Shown here: positions 47,138 to 55,426 of the stretch, one piece after another
How positions within the stretch are numbered: the first letter of the stretch is position 1
How the letters are laid out: every line of letters begins with the position of its first letter
Origin: Trinickia soli
GTDB lineage: Bacteria; Pseudomonadota; Gammaproteobacteria; Burkholderiales; Burkholderiaceae
Reading direction: 5' to 3'
Assembly (NCBI RefSeq): GCF_002879855.1
Contig: NZ_PNYB01000007.1
Coordinates: forward strand, 1-64,000
DNA: 64,000 nt
Notes under the pieces: generated by a model
Seen by the model: only the letters and a program-made list of their open reading frames with translations
Databases searched by the model: none
What the model was told of the DNA's origin: nothing
Made by a program: the position numbers and the translations under genes

Positions 47138-48381
47138 AGATTTATGCCGTAGGCGGAGCGATCCGCGATGCGCTGCTCGGCGTGCCGGTGTCCGACCGCG
47201 ACTATGTCGTCGTCGGGGCGACGCCCGAGCAGATGGTGGCGCAGGGCTATCGCCCCGTCGGCAAGGATTTTCCGGTCTTCCTGCATCCGCAGACGCAGGA
47301 GGAATACGCGCTCGCCCGCACGGAGCGCAAGACGGCGGCCGGCTATCACGGCTTTCAGTTCTACTACGCGCCCGACGTGACGCTGGAAGAGGATTTGGCG
47401 CGCCGCGATCTGACGATCAACGCGATGGCGCGGGAAGTGCGCCCTGACGGCGAACTGGTGGGGCCCGTGATCGACCCGTTCGACGGTCAGGCCGATCTGC
47501 GCGCGCGGCGTTTCCGGCACGTCGGCGAAGCGTTTGTCGAAGATCCCGTGCGTGTCCTGCGTGTTGCGCGTTTCGCTGCGCGCTTCGACGATTTCTCGCT
47601 TGCGCCCGAGACGCTCGCGCTGATGCGGACGATGACGCAGGCGGGCGAAGTCGATGCGCTCGTGCCCGAGCGCGTGTGGCAGGAAATCTCGCGCGGGCTG
47701 ATGGAGCGCAAGCCGTCGCGGATGTTCGAGGCGCTGCGCGAATGCGGCGCGCTCGCGCGCGTGCTGCCCGAGGTCGACGCGTTGTTCGGCGTGCCGCAGC
47801 GTGCCGACTACCATCCCGAGGTCGACACGGGCGTCCATGTGATGATGGTGCTCGATTATGCGGCCGCGCGCGGCTATGCGCTGGCGGTGCGCTTCGCGGC
47901 GCTGACGCACGATCTCGGCAAAGCGGCGACGCCCGACGCTGTGCTGCCGCGTCATATCGGCCATGAAATGCGCAGCGTCGACTTGCTCAAGCCGATGTGC
48001 GAGCGCCTGCGCGTGCCGAACGAATGCCGCGATCTGGCGCTGCTCGTCGCGCGCGAGCACGGCAATATTCATCGCGTGATGGAGATGGGCGCGGCCGCGC
48101 TCGTGCGCTTGTTCGAGCGCAGCGATGCGCTGCGCAAGCCCGCGCGCTTCGCCGAAGCGCTGCAGGCCTGCGAATCGGATGCGCGTGGCCGGCTTGGCTT
48201 CGAGACGCACGAGTATCCGCAGGCCGAACGGCTGCGCGTGGCATTGGTGGCGGCACGCGCCGTCGATGCCGGCGCCGTGGCGCGGACGTTCGCCGATGAC
48301 CCCGCAAAGATCAAGGACGCCGTTCACCGGGCGCGCGTCAAGGCGGTGGCGGCTGCTTTCGGCGAAGACGGGGACGCCTAG
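47134..48381 (+). CDS. cca: CCA-adding tRNA nucleotidyltransferase / HD phosphohydrolase
   Basis: 415-residue class II enzyme that adds and repairs the CCA end of tRNA. Catalytic head: KIYAVGGAIRDALLG and the metal-binding DRDYVVVG, then RRDLTINAMA and the ERVWQEISRGL helix. The C-terminal HD domain (near 225-270, LTHDLGKA) makes it the E. coli-type multifunctional form with phosphatase/phosphodiesterase activity. Translation is coupled to the GST gene by a 4-base overlap. Confidence 0.96.
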   Translation: MKIYAVGGAIRDALLGVPVSDRDYVVVGATPEQMVAQGYRPVGKDFPVFLHPQTQEEYALARTERKTAAGYHGFQFYYAPDVTLEEDLARRDLTINAMAREVRPDGELVGPVIDPFDGQADLRARRFRHVGEAFVEDPVRVLRVARFAARFDDFSLAPETLALMRTMTQAGEVDALVPERVWQEISRGLMERKPSRMFEALRECGALARVLPEVDALFGVPQRADYHPEVDTGVHVMMVLDYAAARGYALAVRFAALTHDLGKAATPDAVLPRHIGHEMRSVDLLKPMCERLRVPNECRDLALLVAREHGNIHRVMEMGAAALVRLFERSDALRKPARFAEALQACESDARGRLGFETHEYPQAERLRVALVAARAVDAGAVARTFADDPAKIKDAVHRARVKAVAAAFGEDGDA

Positions 48382-48420
48382 CCGGTGACGGCTTCAGCGG
48401 GTGGGCCGATCGATTTGCGC

Positions 48421-48500
48421 AACGTTGATCGACCGCATCGCCATCGCATCGACATTGATCAATGTTGACGACGGGCGAGCCGCCGTCGTCCATGTTGATC
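48421..48500. repeat. Repeat-rich spacer between cca and midA
   Basis: Contains three copies of GTTGATC (48424-48430, in part of 48464-48467 region and 48494-48500), the perfect 14-bp palindrome ACATTGATCAATGT (48452-48465) and a hairpin GACGACGG / CCGTCGTC (48467-48474, 48483-48490). It lies between convergent genes, where a bidirectional terminator is expected, but the GTTGATC repeats suggest something more. Confidence 0.5.
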
Positions 48501-48528
48501 GACGCCGCGCCTTTTTGTCAGCGAAGCG

Positions 48529-49761
48529 TCACAGCGTGTGCGAACGATCGCCGCGCGCGAACGCATCGATTGCCCGGTCGATTCCGCGCGAAAACGCGAT
48601 TACCTTGAACAACTCGCCCATCTCGGCTTCGGACATCAGTTTCTGCACGGCGTTGGCGGCCGGCAGGAAGCGGGCCGTATCGGCCGGGTCGATGTCGGCC
48701 AACACCTCGGTGATGCCGGCATTCATCAGAAAGCGTGCCTGCGACGTGTAGCCCAGCAGGTCCGCCCCCGTTTCGACGCCTGCCTCGGCGATGCGCGTGA
48801 ATTCGACGTGCGCAGTGAGATCCTGCAACCCGGGATAGAGGAACGGATCGCCATGCGCGCGGTGCCGGTAGTGGCACATCAGCGTACCTTCGATGCGCTG
48901 CGGATGGTAATACTCTGCGCGCGGAAAGCCGTAGTCGATGAAAAACGCCGCACCACGAGCCAGCATCGAGCAGACGGTGCGCGTGAATGCGGCGCCGGCC
49001 GCATGGGTTTCGGCGATGTAATCGGCATCGGGGCCGCTTTCCGCATCGATTGCCGCGTCGATTTCGGCAAGGAGCGCTGCGTCCTCCTGCGTCAATCGGA
49101 CCTCGGCCGCATCGAGCGAACGCGCCTCGAATCGCAGCGCGCCGCGCTCGTCGACGGCCACGCCGCGTGCATGCCAGACGCCGCCCGTGCGGGCGTACAG
49201 TTGCACCGGCATCGCGTCGAGGACTTCGTTGCCCAGCACGACGCCCTCGAAACGCTGCGGCAGCGCATCGACCCAGCGGACGCGCGAGGCCAGGGCGCCG
49301 GCTTGCGCTTCGATCGTCGCGCGCTGACGCTCGCGGAGTTCGCCCGACAGATCGACGATCGTATAGCGTTCGAGCGGCGCGCCGAGCGCATCGAGCGCCA
49401 GCAGGAGGCCGGCCGCGAGCCGTCCCGTGCCGGCGCCGAACTCCATCAGTTCGCGCGTGCCGCTCGCTTCGAGCGCTTGCGCGAGCGGACGGGCGAGCGC
49501 TTGGGCGAACAGCGGCGACAGCTCGGGCGCCGTGACGAAATCGCTGCCGTCCTCGGCGCGGCGGCCGAATTTGCGTGCGCCGCCGCTGTAATAGCCGAGG
49601 CCGGGCGTGTACAGCGCGAGTTCCATGTAGCGGTCGAACGGCAGCCAACCGCCGGCTGCCGCGATCGCGCCGCGGATCTGTGCGACGAGCGCATCGCTGG
49701 CCGCGAGCGCATCGGCCGTCGGAACGGGTAAACTAGCGGGTTCGTGAGCATTCTGATTCAT
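48529..49761 (-). CDS. MidA/NDUFAF7-type SAM-dependent methyltransferase
   Basis: 410 residues of the DUF185 family. SAM-binding motif I is ELMEFGAGTGRLAAGLLLAL (near residue 108), with VLGNEVLDAMPVQ and FFIDYGFPRAEYYHPQR characteristic of the family. The human relative methylates an arginine of the complex I subunit NDUFS2; bacterial roles are less clear. It lies near an NDUFA9-like gene, a suggestive pairing. It marks the right end of core-like DNA. Confidence 0.9.
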   Translation of the reverse strand: MNQNAHEPASLPVPTADALAASDALVAQIRGAIAAAGGWLPFDRYMELALYTPGLGYYSGGARKFGRRAEDGSDFVTAPELSPLFAQALARPLAQALEASGTRELMEFGAGTGRLAAGLLLALDALGAPLERYTIVDLSGELRERQRATIEAQAGALASRVRWVDALPQRFEGVVLGNEVLDAMPVQLYARTGGVWHARGVAVDERGALRFEARSLDAAEVRLTQEDAALLAEIDAAIDAESGPDADYIAETHAAGAAFTRTVCSMLARGAAFFIDYGFPRAEYYHPQRIEGTLMCHYRHRAHGDPFLYPGLQDLTAHVEFTRIAEAGVETGADLLGYTSQARFLMNAGITEVLADIDPADTARFLPAANAVQKLMSEAEMGELFKVIAFSRGIDRAIDAFARGDRSHTL

Positions 49762-50225
49762 TCCGGCATTGTAAATGGCTCCTTCACGCTTTGCCGGGAT
49801 AGTAGAGGATTGCTGACGACAAGAAATTCAACGGGTTACGACAGCCGCGCTTGGATTCTTTATCGCCGTGTTTCATGAATTTTCGGCGCCGCTGTGCCAG
49901 CAGTGTGCCAAGGCCCCCGTCGCGGCGCAAGGAGCCGCTGGCGAATCGTGTCGAAGGGGCGTGTGTGGCGGCGCTCGCGAGCCTGGCCAAAGTTATTTAG
50001 CCGTTGAGACGGTGATTTGGCCCTGATAAAATAGCGATACGACTGAAAAACCGGCGACACACCGGTTTTCAGCTCGCCGCTCGCGCCGCAGCGCATGCCT
50101 GAGCAAATCCGCCGGAGTTTTTGCCGGATTTCGCTTCGAATTTCATTCCCTGAACCACCCAAAATGTCCGATACCTGCCAGGCAGGCGTTGCTGCGCGCT
50201 TTTTTTCGCGTTTTCAGGAGCAAGC
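49762..50225. other. Boundary between core and right-hand accessory region
   Basis: No credible gene. It contains the hairpin at 50043-50072 and ends with a T7 tract (50200-50206) and CAGGAG before the next gene. Base composition falls toward AT from here on. No tRNA or obvious att repeat was recognised. Confidence 0.45.
50043..50072. repeat. Inverted repeat at island boundary
   Basis: CTGAAAAACCGG / CCGGTTTTCAG with loop CGACACA and one bulged A. The T4 in the right arm could make it a weak terminator for leftward or rightward transcription. Confidence 0.45.
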
Positions 50226-50741
50226 ATGCCTACCATCACCATTCCAACGACCGTCGAGAGTACCCCGACGACATTCACGCCCGCATTTCAATTCGTCGCC
50301 CAGTCCGACGCCTTTGATGACATCTGGAGTTGCAGCGCCATGATTTCCGGGAAGTCGATCGAGCAGGTGCGAGAAATAGCTATCACCAAGCTTCGGCACC
50401 CGGAACGAGGACCGTATTACTACGGGGAAACTCAGATTGCGGCGCTGCTTGCCCAGCTTGGATTTGTGGCAACCGTGTATAAACCGGTTTCTAAAATATC
50501 GGAAGTCCCCGATTTAGCGTTAATTCTTATTGATTTTCATGAGGAAATGCAAATGGGGCGACATATTCTTTTTCACCGTGCTCGTGGGTCTCACTCTCCC
50601 GGAACGACGATCGAGTATGCACTTGATCCTTCGCTAGGATGCAAGCCAACTGATCGCATCCGCACCAACTTTAAGAATATCGCCGGCCACTGGATTATCG
50701 GCATCCACAGTATGAATGCCAAAGCAAGCGCCACTAAGTAA
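50226..50741 (+). CDS. C39-like (papain-fold) cysteine protein, unknown substrate
   Basis: 171 residues. The order Gln-Ser-Asp ... WSCSAM (Cys near 36), GRHILFHRA (His near 114) and YALDPSLG (Asp near 130), followed by HWIIGI, matches C39-type papain-fold peptidases with a Cys-His-Asp triad. No signal peptide or transporter domain is attached, so it is not a normal bacteriocin-exporter protease. It could be a deamidase or peptidase acting in the cytoplasm. Codon use is AT-richer than the core. First gene after the island boundary. Confidence 0.6.
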   Translation: MPTITIPTTVESTPTTFTPAFQFVAQSDAFDDIWSCSAMISGKSIEQVREIAITKLRHPERGPYYYGETQIAALLAQLGFVATVYKPVSKISEVPDLALILIDFHEEMQMGRHILFHRARGSHSPGTTIEYALDPSLGCKPTDRIRTNFKNIAGHWIIGIHSMNAKASATK

Positions 50742-50781
50742 TTTCGAAGACGGTTAATGGCCGTCGCCGGAAGGCGGATCG

Positions 50782-50810
50782 AAAGCCAGAGCGTCATGCG
50801 CCTGGCTTTT
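50782..50810 (+). terminator. Terminator-like leader hairpin
   Basis: AAAGCCAG / CTGGCTTTT around 12 bases, with T4. It lies 45 bases before the ribosome-binding site of the next gene. Resembles the element at 54288-54316. Confidence 0.6.
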
Positions 50811-50863
50811 CACATTTGTGGCGTCCGGTTTATCGCCGACCGGCAATCTTAAAGGAGATTCGC

Positions 50864-51196
50864 ATGACTATCGACCGCATCGCGCGTGACAGCAACACCG
50901 GAGTATGCCGCTCGCTGCAAACGCCTTCGCCGCTGTTTCGGCTCGGGCGAATCGTCGCTACGCGAGGGGTGCTGAAACATCTCGAACGCTACGGCATTCA
51001 GGCCGATCCCTACCTGCGGCGACATGTGCGAGGTGATTGGGGAGAAGTGCCGCCACAAGACGCTTTAGCCAATGACCGAGCAACGAAGGAGGGGGCTCGT
51101 ATCCTGTCGTCGTATGAGATTGCCGGCCGGAAGGTGTGGCTCATTACCGAGGCGGATCGTAGCGTCACAACGCTGCTCTTCCCGTCGGAGTACTAG
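50864..51196 (+). CDS. Small plasmid/ICE-type protein, unknown
   Basis: 110 residues resembling a protein common on proteobacterial conjugative elements, with motifs FRLGRIVATRGVLKHLERYG, LRRHVRGDWGEVPPQDALAND and VWLITEADRSVTTLLFPSEY. Function unknown. AAAGGAG precedes ATG 50864. Its presence supports the view that this region is an integrative or conjugative element, though no conjugation genes are inside the window. Confidence 0.75.
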   Translation: MTIDRIARDSNTGVCRSLQTPSPLFRLGRIVATRGVLKHLERYGIQADPYLRRHVRGDWGEVPPQDALANDRATKEGARILSSYEIAGRKVWLITEADRSVTTLLFPSEY

Positions 51197-51237
51197 CGGT
51201 CGGCCACGAGCGGGGTTCAAGGTTTAGACGGTCAGGG

Positions 51238-51525
51238 CTAGCGATACAAGCTGCGTGGGTCGCCGGATGCCGGCGTGACGGTCCCCGCCTCGCTTGTTTC
51301 AACGGCGACAAGTTCCGCCATCGGCACGCCTAGCGCTTTCGCGATGCGTGCGATGTTGCAGATCGAAATGTTGCGCTCTCCGCGCTCGACAGAGCTGACG
51401 TAGTTCGGGTGCAGTTCGGCCGCTTCCGCCACGTTCTCCTGGGTCAGTTGCTTCGCCTTGCGGATGCGACGCATGTTGGCCGCGAATAGACGCTGCGCAT
51501 CACACTTTTGCGTTGGGTTGGACAT
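51238..51525 (-). CDS. XRE-family regulator (controller-protein-like)
   Basis: 95-residue helix-turn-helix protein (HTH about 12-65: KQLTQENVAEAAELHPNYVSSVERGERN), the pattern of small regulators including restriction-modification controller proteins. ATG 51525 gives the shorter form; the frame stays open to 51561. An inverted-repeat operator lies 38-87 bases upstream, so it probably controls itself and perhaps the divergent lipoprotein gene. Confidence 0.85.
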   Translation of the reverse strand: MSNPTQKCDAQRLFAANMRRIRKAKQLTQENVAEAAELHPNYVSSVERGERNISICNIARIAKALGVPMAELVAVETSEAGTVTPASGDPRSLYR

Positions 51526-51562
51526 GCCGAAAGTGTTCCGGCACCGCACCCGCAAGACCACA

Positions 51563-51612
51563 CACTTTGAGTTTGGTTTCAGGTAAAGTACGCGCGAACC
51601 AAACGCAAAGTG
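51563..51612. promoter_or_regulatory. Operator of the XRE regulator
   Basis: CACTTTGAGTTTGG (51563-51576) and CCAAACGCAAAGTG (51599-51612) are inverted copies that differ at one base pair, 22 bases apart, in the divergent promoter region. Confidence 0.65.
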
Positions 51613-51775
51613 TTTGAAACATTACGAAATCATTTCGGTAGATGCATGCTAATGCGGCCGCGCCGAACTCAGGCATCCGTGCTGGCGTTGCTGCCAAACC
51701 AGTTACATGGCGCGCGCAATTGAGCGCCTGCCGCTGTCAGCTACGGCTGGCGTTTTGATATCGGGGAAAACAACC

Positions 51776-52753
51776 ATGAAGACTCGTACTCGGATTTCGT
51801 CGGGGATTTTGATCGCGGCCCTGGCCGCAGCAACACTTGCGGGCTGTGAGAGGGGGCAGGGCACGGGATCGCAGCAAAGTTCCGCGACCGCGAGCAATGA
51901 TCCTGAACAAGCAAAAAAGAGCGCGCTTCTGAGCGACATTTCCGGCGTCTGGAATCCTGACGACAATTCGGGCCTATGGATGCTTTACTACGCCGACAAC
52001 AAGTTCGAGTCCGTTCTTGGGGATAACTTCATGCCCGTCACCGTCGGCGACGTGGATGCGACCAACGAGACGGTTAACTTGAAGTTTGGCGGGCAAGACG
52101 GACAGTCGCACATCATCACGATTCGTCGAGTCTGGGATTCGGCGCACACGACATTCCACCTTTCTGCGACCTTATGGGACGGTACTCACGCGTCCCTTTC
52201 GTTCGTTCGAAAAGTGTCGTCGGATGACCTGAACCACATCGCCCAACTGGAAGCCGCAGCAAAACCTCAAGCGGGACAATCCAGCCTCGCGTCGGCGGTA
52301 TCAGCTACACAGCCGCAGCCTTTGGCGCAATCGACGCCGCCCGTTGCTACGGTGCCTACAAATGCTGCGTCCGATAGCGGTACGAATACGGCTTCCGTCG
52401 CGACGCAGGCTGCCTCATCCCCTTCCGTTCAGCCGGTTCCATTGACCCCGGCACCTAGCGCGGCGGGAACCACCTATCAGACGAGCTTCGATTGCAGTAC
52501 GGCAAGTTCCGTTCCGCAGTACCTGATTTGCCATGACCCGGCGCTGGCCGCATCAGACCTCAGCCTAGAGAAGGTAATGGAATACGCAAAGGCATCCGCG
52601 CGCGACCAGCAGGCTTTCGCCGACAGGGTACGCAAGCAGTGGAACTATCGCGAAAGTCATTGTAAGGACGTGCCGTGCCTTACCGCGTGGTACCAATACG
52701 AAACCGGTGTGCTGACGAAGATCGCGCAGACCGGCGATGCGAATGCGCAGTAA
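51776..52753 (+). CDS. Lipoprotein with LprI-like C-terminal domain
   Basis: 325 residues. Signal peptide with lipobox LAGC (Cys near 24). Then a beta-rich domain (about 45-155, GVWNPDDNSGLWMLYYADNKF), a long Ala/Pro/Ser/Thr-rich linker (about 165-235) and a C-terminal domain with four cysteines (DCSTASSVPQYLICHDP ... ESHCKDVPCLTAWY) matching the LprI/DUF1311 type. LprI-like proteins inhibit lysozyme in mycobacteria; a role here is not shown. Followed closely by a zinc-ribbon membrane protein. Confidence 0.75.
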   Translation: MKTRTRISSGILIAALAAATLAGCERGQGTGSQQSSATASNDPEQAKKSALLSDISGVWNPDDNSGLWMLYYADNKFESVLGDNFMPVTVGDVDATNETVNLKFGGQDGQSHIITIRRVWDSAHTTFHLSATLWDGTHASLSFVRKVSSDDLNHIAQLEAAAKPQAGQSSLASAVSATQPQPLAQSTPPVATVPTNAASDSGTNTASVATQAASSPSVQPVPLTPAPSAAGTTYQTSFDCSTASSVPQYLICHDPALAASDLSLEKVMEYAKASARDQQAFADRVRKQWNYRESHCKDVPCLTAWYQYETGVLTKIAQTGDANAQ

Positions 52754-52783
52754 GAGAGTGACCATCAAACGGGGAATCGAATC

Positions 52784-53308
52784 ATGGCATTTTGCGAGCA
52801 ATGCGGCACACAACTCGGAGAGCGCGCAGCCTTCTGCGCGGGTTGTGGCAAGGGAGCGCCGACGATCGCGTCGGAGGGAATGCGCGAGCGCGCGTCGAGT
52901 CAGGCTTTCGCTGATTCTACGGCCGCATCCATTGATGACGTCAGCGGTTACCCTGAGAAATGGCGGCAGCGCTTCGCCGTTATCGAGAAAGCGGGCGGCG
53001 AGCGTGTGCGGTGGTGGCGCTGGCCGGAAGGTAAACAGCTTACGGGGAAGGAGAAGCGGCTGATTACCTCGAACCTGTGGGCTTTCGTGTTCGGGCCATT
53101 CTATTACCTATATCTCGGGATGTGGCGCAAGGCCATCACGCTGTCGCTCCTCGCGCTGGTGATCGACGTTATCCTCGGCGCGGCCGGTGACGTGCTCGGT
53201 TTTCCAGTGGACAGGTTTCTCTGGGTCGTCTCAGCCATCATTTTCAAGCAGTGCGCGAACGTCGATTACTATCGCAGGGCCGTGCTAAAGCGGAACGAAT
53301 GGTGGTGA
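52784..53308 (+). CDS. Zinc-ribbon membrane protein, DUF2628-like
   Basis: 174 residues: N-terminal zinc ribbon with two CxxC pairs (FCEQCGTQLG, FCAGCGKG), a variable linker and a C-terminal DUF2628-type domain (about 85-174) with FVFGPFYYLYLGMWRKA and two hydrophobic helices. Function unknown. It starts 31 bases after the lipoprotein gene, so the pair is probably co-transcribed. Confidence 0.75.
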   Translation: MAFCEQCGTQLGERAAFCAGCGKGAPTIASEGMRERASSQAFADSTAASIDDVSGYPEKWRQRFAVIEKAGGERVRWWRWPEGKQLTGKEKRLITSNLWAFVFGPFYYLYLGMWRKAITLSLLALVIDVILGAAGDVLGFPVDRFLWVVSAIIFKQCANVDYYRRAVLKRNEWW

Positions 53309-53346
53309 TATCTCAACCGCTCCGAACACTTGACAGGAAACGGTGC

Positions 53347-54156
53347 ATGAAACGCCTCCCTTGCACATTGACTGCGTTGCTGGTCGCCGCGCATGCGCAT
53401 GCAGCACCGCTTGATCGGGGCGACCTCCTGACCTTCCCGACGCGTGATGGCGTAACGCAAAGCGTCTTCATCGAATCGCCGTCGCCGAATCCGCCGATAG
53501 TTGCCGTCTTGTACAGCGGTGGCGATGGGACCACCCGCCTCAATGGGAATGGCGCGACGAGTCAGCACGGCAACTTCATCGTCCGTACCGCCCGCTTTTG
53601 GGTGGAGCATGGCTACGCGGCGGTCCTGACTGACGCGCCGTCCGACATGCAGATTCGTGGCATGGACGACTACTGGCGTCGCAGCAAGGATGCACTGGCT
53701 GACCAGAGGGCAATCGTTGGACAGGTTCGCCAGCGCTTCCCGAGCTCGAAAATCGTTTTGGTCAGTACGAGTCGTGGGACCGTCACGGTCGGCAATGTGC
53801 TGGAGCACGCACCAGAGTTGGCTGACGGATACGTGCTGACCTCGCCAGAGTCGGTCGCCATCAAGCATCCCGGCATCTCGGACCTCGATGTGCCGGAACG
53901 GTACCGCAGCAAGGTGCTGATCGTCTCGAACAAGAACGACGTTTGTCCCGTCGCCAACTATGCGGGCGGCGAGCGCCTGGCCTCGCGCAACAACGTCGCC
54001 TTCATCACCGAGGAATCGGACGAGGGAGGCGGCGACAAGCAATCTGACTGTGGCGGCCACTCGCCGCACGGCTTCCTCGGCATCGAAAGCGACACGCTGA
54101 AAGACATCAACGACTGGATCGAGCACAAGCTGCAAGGCACGATCGCCGCACAATAG
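53347..54156 (+). CDS. Secreted alpha/beta-hydrolase-like protein
   Basis: 269 residues with a signal peptide (cut after HAHAAP). An alpha/beta hydrolase fold is suggested by the nucleophile elbow VLVSTSRGTVTVG (S-x-S-x-G), an acid in SNKNDVCPV and the late His in GGHSPHGFLG. Substrate unknown. AGGAAA precedes ATG 53347. It follows the zinc-ribbon gene and ends a run of exported or membrane proteins, followed by a clear terminator. Confidence 0.75.
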   Translation: MKRLPCTLTALLVAAHAHAAPLDRGDLLTFPTRDGVTQSVFIESPSPNPPIVAVLYSGGDGTTRLNGNGATSQHGNFIVRTARFWVEHGYAAVLTDAPSDMQIRGMDDYWRRSKDALADQRAIVGQVRQRFPSSKIVLVSTSRGTVTVGNVLEHAPELADGYVLTSPESVAIKHPGISDLDVPERYRSKVLIVSNKNDVCPVANYAGGERLASRNNVAFITEESDEGGGDKQSDCGGHSPHGFLGIESDTLKDINDWIEHKLQGTIAAQ

Positions 54157-54287
54157 ATTCCGCTGCAAAGCAGCACACGGCCACCACAAGCGATCCGCGT
54201 TGAAGCGTTTCGGCTACGAGAAGCTTCCCACCTGACGTAACCTCGACGTACAACGCGTCGCTCCCCAAACACCGATCAACGAAACCG

Positions 54288-54316
54288 AAGCCAGGACATC
54301 GCGCCCTGGCTTTTTT
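54288..54316 (+). terminator. Rho-independent terminator / leader hairpin
   Basis: AAGCCAGG / CCTGGCTT around nine bases, followed by T6. It ends only about 10 bases before the ribosome-binding site (AAGGAGG) of the next gene, so it may act as an attenuator in that gene's leader as well as a terminator for the gene upstream. Confidence 0.75.
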
Positions 54317-54335
54317 GCATTTCAAGGAGGAAGTC

Positions 54336-54734
54336 ATGACCGCTGGCCCATTTCCTGTTTCGCCTGCCATGGCCCGGCCCGAACAGATGATTCGCCATCC
54401 GCTCCGCGACCTCATCGCGGGGCTAATGCTGCTGCCAGTCAAGCGGTGCGGGGAACCCGACTACGCTGAAGCCGATTCCGATGTGCTGGTCAAAGTGACG
54501 GAGGCTGCCGACATGGCGATCCAGATCGTTCATGATGGGCTGGCCTCCATCGGGATACTGCACGCGTACTCCGCTCAGGAGATCGTTGACGGACAACTTC
54601 GTATCGAGCATGCCGTGGCACTGGGTCGATGGCAGATTGAACTGTGCGAGGTGCTTTCATATGCCTACGGGCTGAGGATTGATTGCCGCCGATACACCAC
54701 CGACTACGTCGCGCGGGAGGGCGGGCAGCAATGA
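54336..54734 (+). CDS. Small unknown protein upstream of the recombinase
   Basis: 132 residues, soluble, helical (SDVLVKVTEAADMAIQIVHDGLASIG). AAGGAGGAAGTC precedes ATG 54336. It overlaps the recombinase start by four bases (ATGA), so the two are coupled. No family recognised. Confidence 0.65.
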   Translation: MTAGPFPVSPAMARPEQMIRHPLRDLIAGLMLLPVKRCGEPDYAEADSDVLVKVTEAADMAIQIVHDGLASIGILHAYSAQEIVDGQLRIEHAVALGRWQIELCEVLSYAYGLRIDCRRYTTDYVAREGGQQ

Positions 54735-55324
54735 GCATCATTTCGTATCTGCGCGTGTCGACTGCCGGGCAGACAGTTGAAAACCAGCGACAGGCTATCG
54801 CAGCCGCTGGCTACGAGGTGGAAAGGGAGTTCGCAGACCAAGCGACGAGCGGCACGACTGCTGCAGACAGCCGCGGCGGTTGGGCCGCGTGCGCGCAATA
54901 TTTGCGGGACGGCGATACGCTCGTTGTGTACGCGCTCGACCGGCTCGGCCGCAGCACGGTTGATGTCCTTACAACCATCAATACGCTTGGCGCGCGCGGA
55001 GTGCGGCTGGTGATCCTGCAGCAGCAGTTCGATACCGGAACGCCGGCGGGCAAGCTGGCCTTGACCATGTTCGCGGCTTTCGCCGAGTTCGAGAACGGTA
55101 TTCGACGGGCTCGTCAGCGGGAAGGAATTGCCCGCGCACGCGCGGAAGGTGGAAAGTATCAAGGTCGTAAGCCGAAGCTCACGGTCGAGCAGCAGGCCGT
55201 GCTAAAGCAGCGCTTCGATGCGGGTGAGAACCGCAGCCAGCTTGCCCGTGACTTTGGCGTTGATCGAGTAACGGTCCACAGGTACTGCTCCGACGGCGCA
55301 GTTGGCCGAAGCGCAAAGCCTTAG
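54731..55324 (+). CDS. Serine recombinase (resolvase/invertase family)
   Basis: 197 residues. Catalytic Ser10 in ISYLRVSTAGQTVENQ; resolvase-domain motifs VVYALDRLGRST and GKLALTMFAAFAEFENGIRRARQREGI; C-terminal helix-turn-helix NRSQLARDFGVDRVTVHRY. Such enzymes invert or resolve DNA between short sites. No crossover sites were identified nearby. Supports the mobile nature of the region. Confidence 0.9.
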   Translation: MSIISYLRVSTAGQTVENQRQAIAAAGYEVEREFADQATSGTTAADSRGGWAACAQYLRDGDTLVVYALDRLGRSTVDVLTTINTLGARGVRLVILQQQFDTGTPAGKLALTMFAAFAEFENGIRRARQREGIARARAEGGKYQGRKPKLTVEQQAVLKQRFDAGENRSQLARDFGVDRVTVHRYCSDGAVGRSAKP

Positions 55325-55426
55325 AGTCGACCGGTCGGCTCCAGCCGCCCCTAGCGTTGGTGCAGGCATCGCCCTTTCGGCCAACGCCCCGCCCGCCAGA
55401 CGGCAGCGGGATGGATTTCGTATAAA

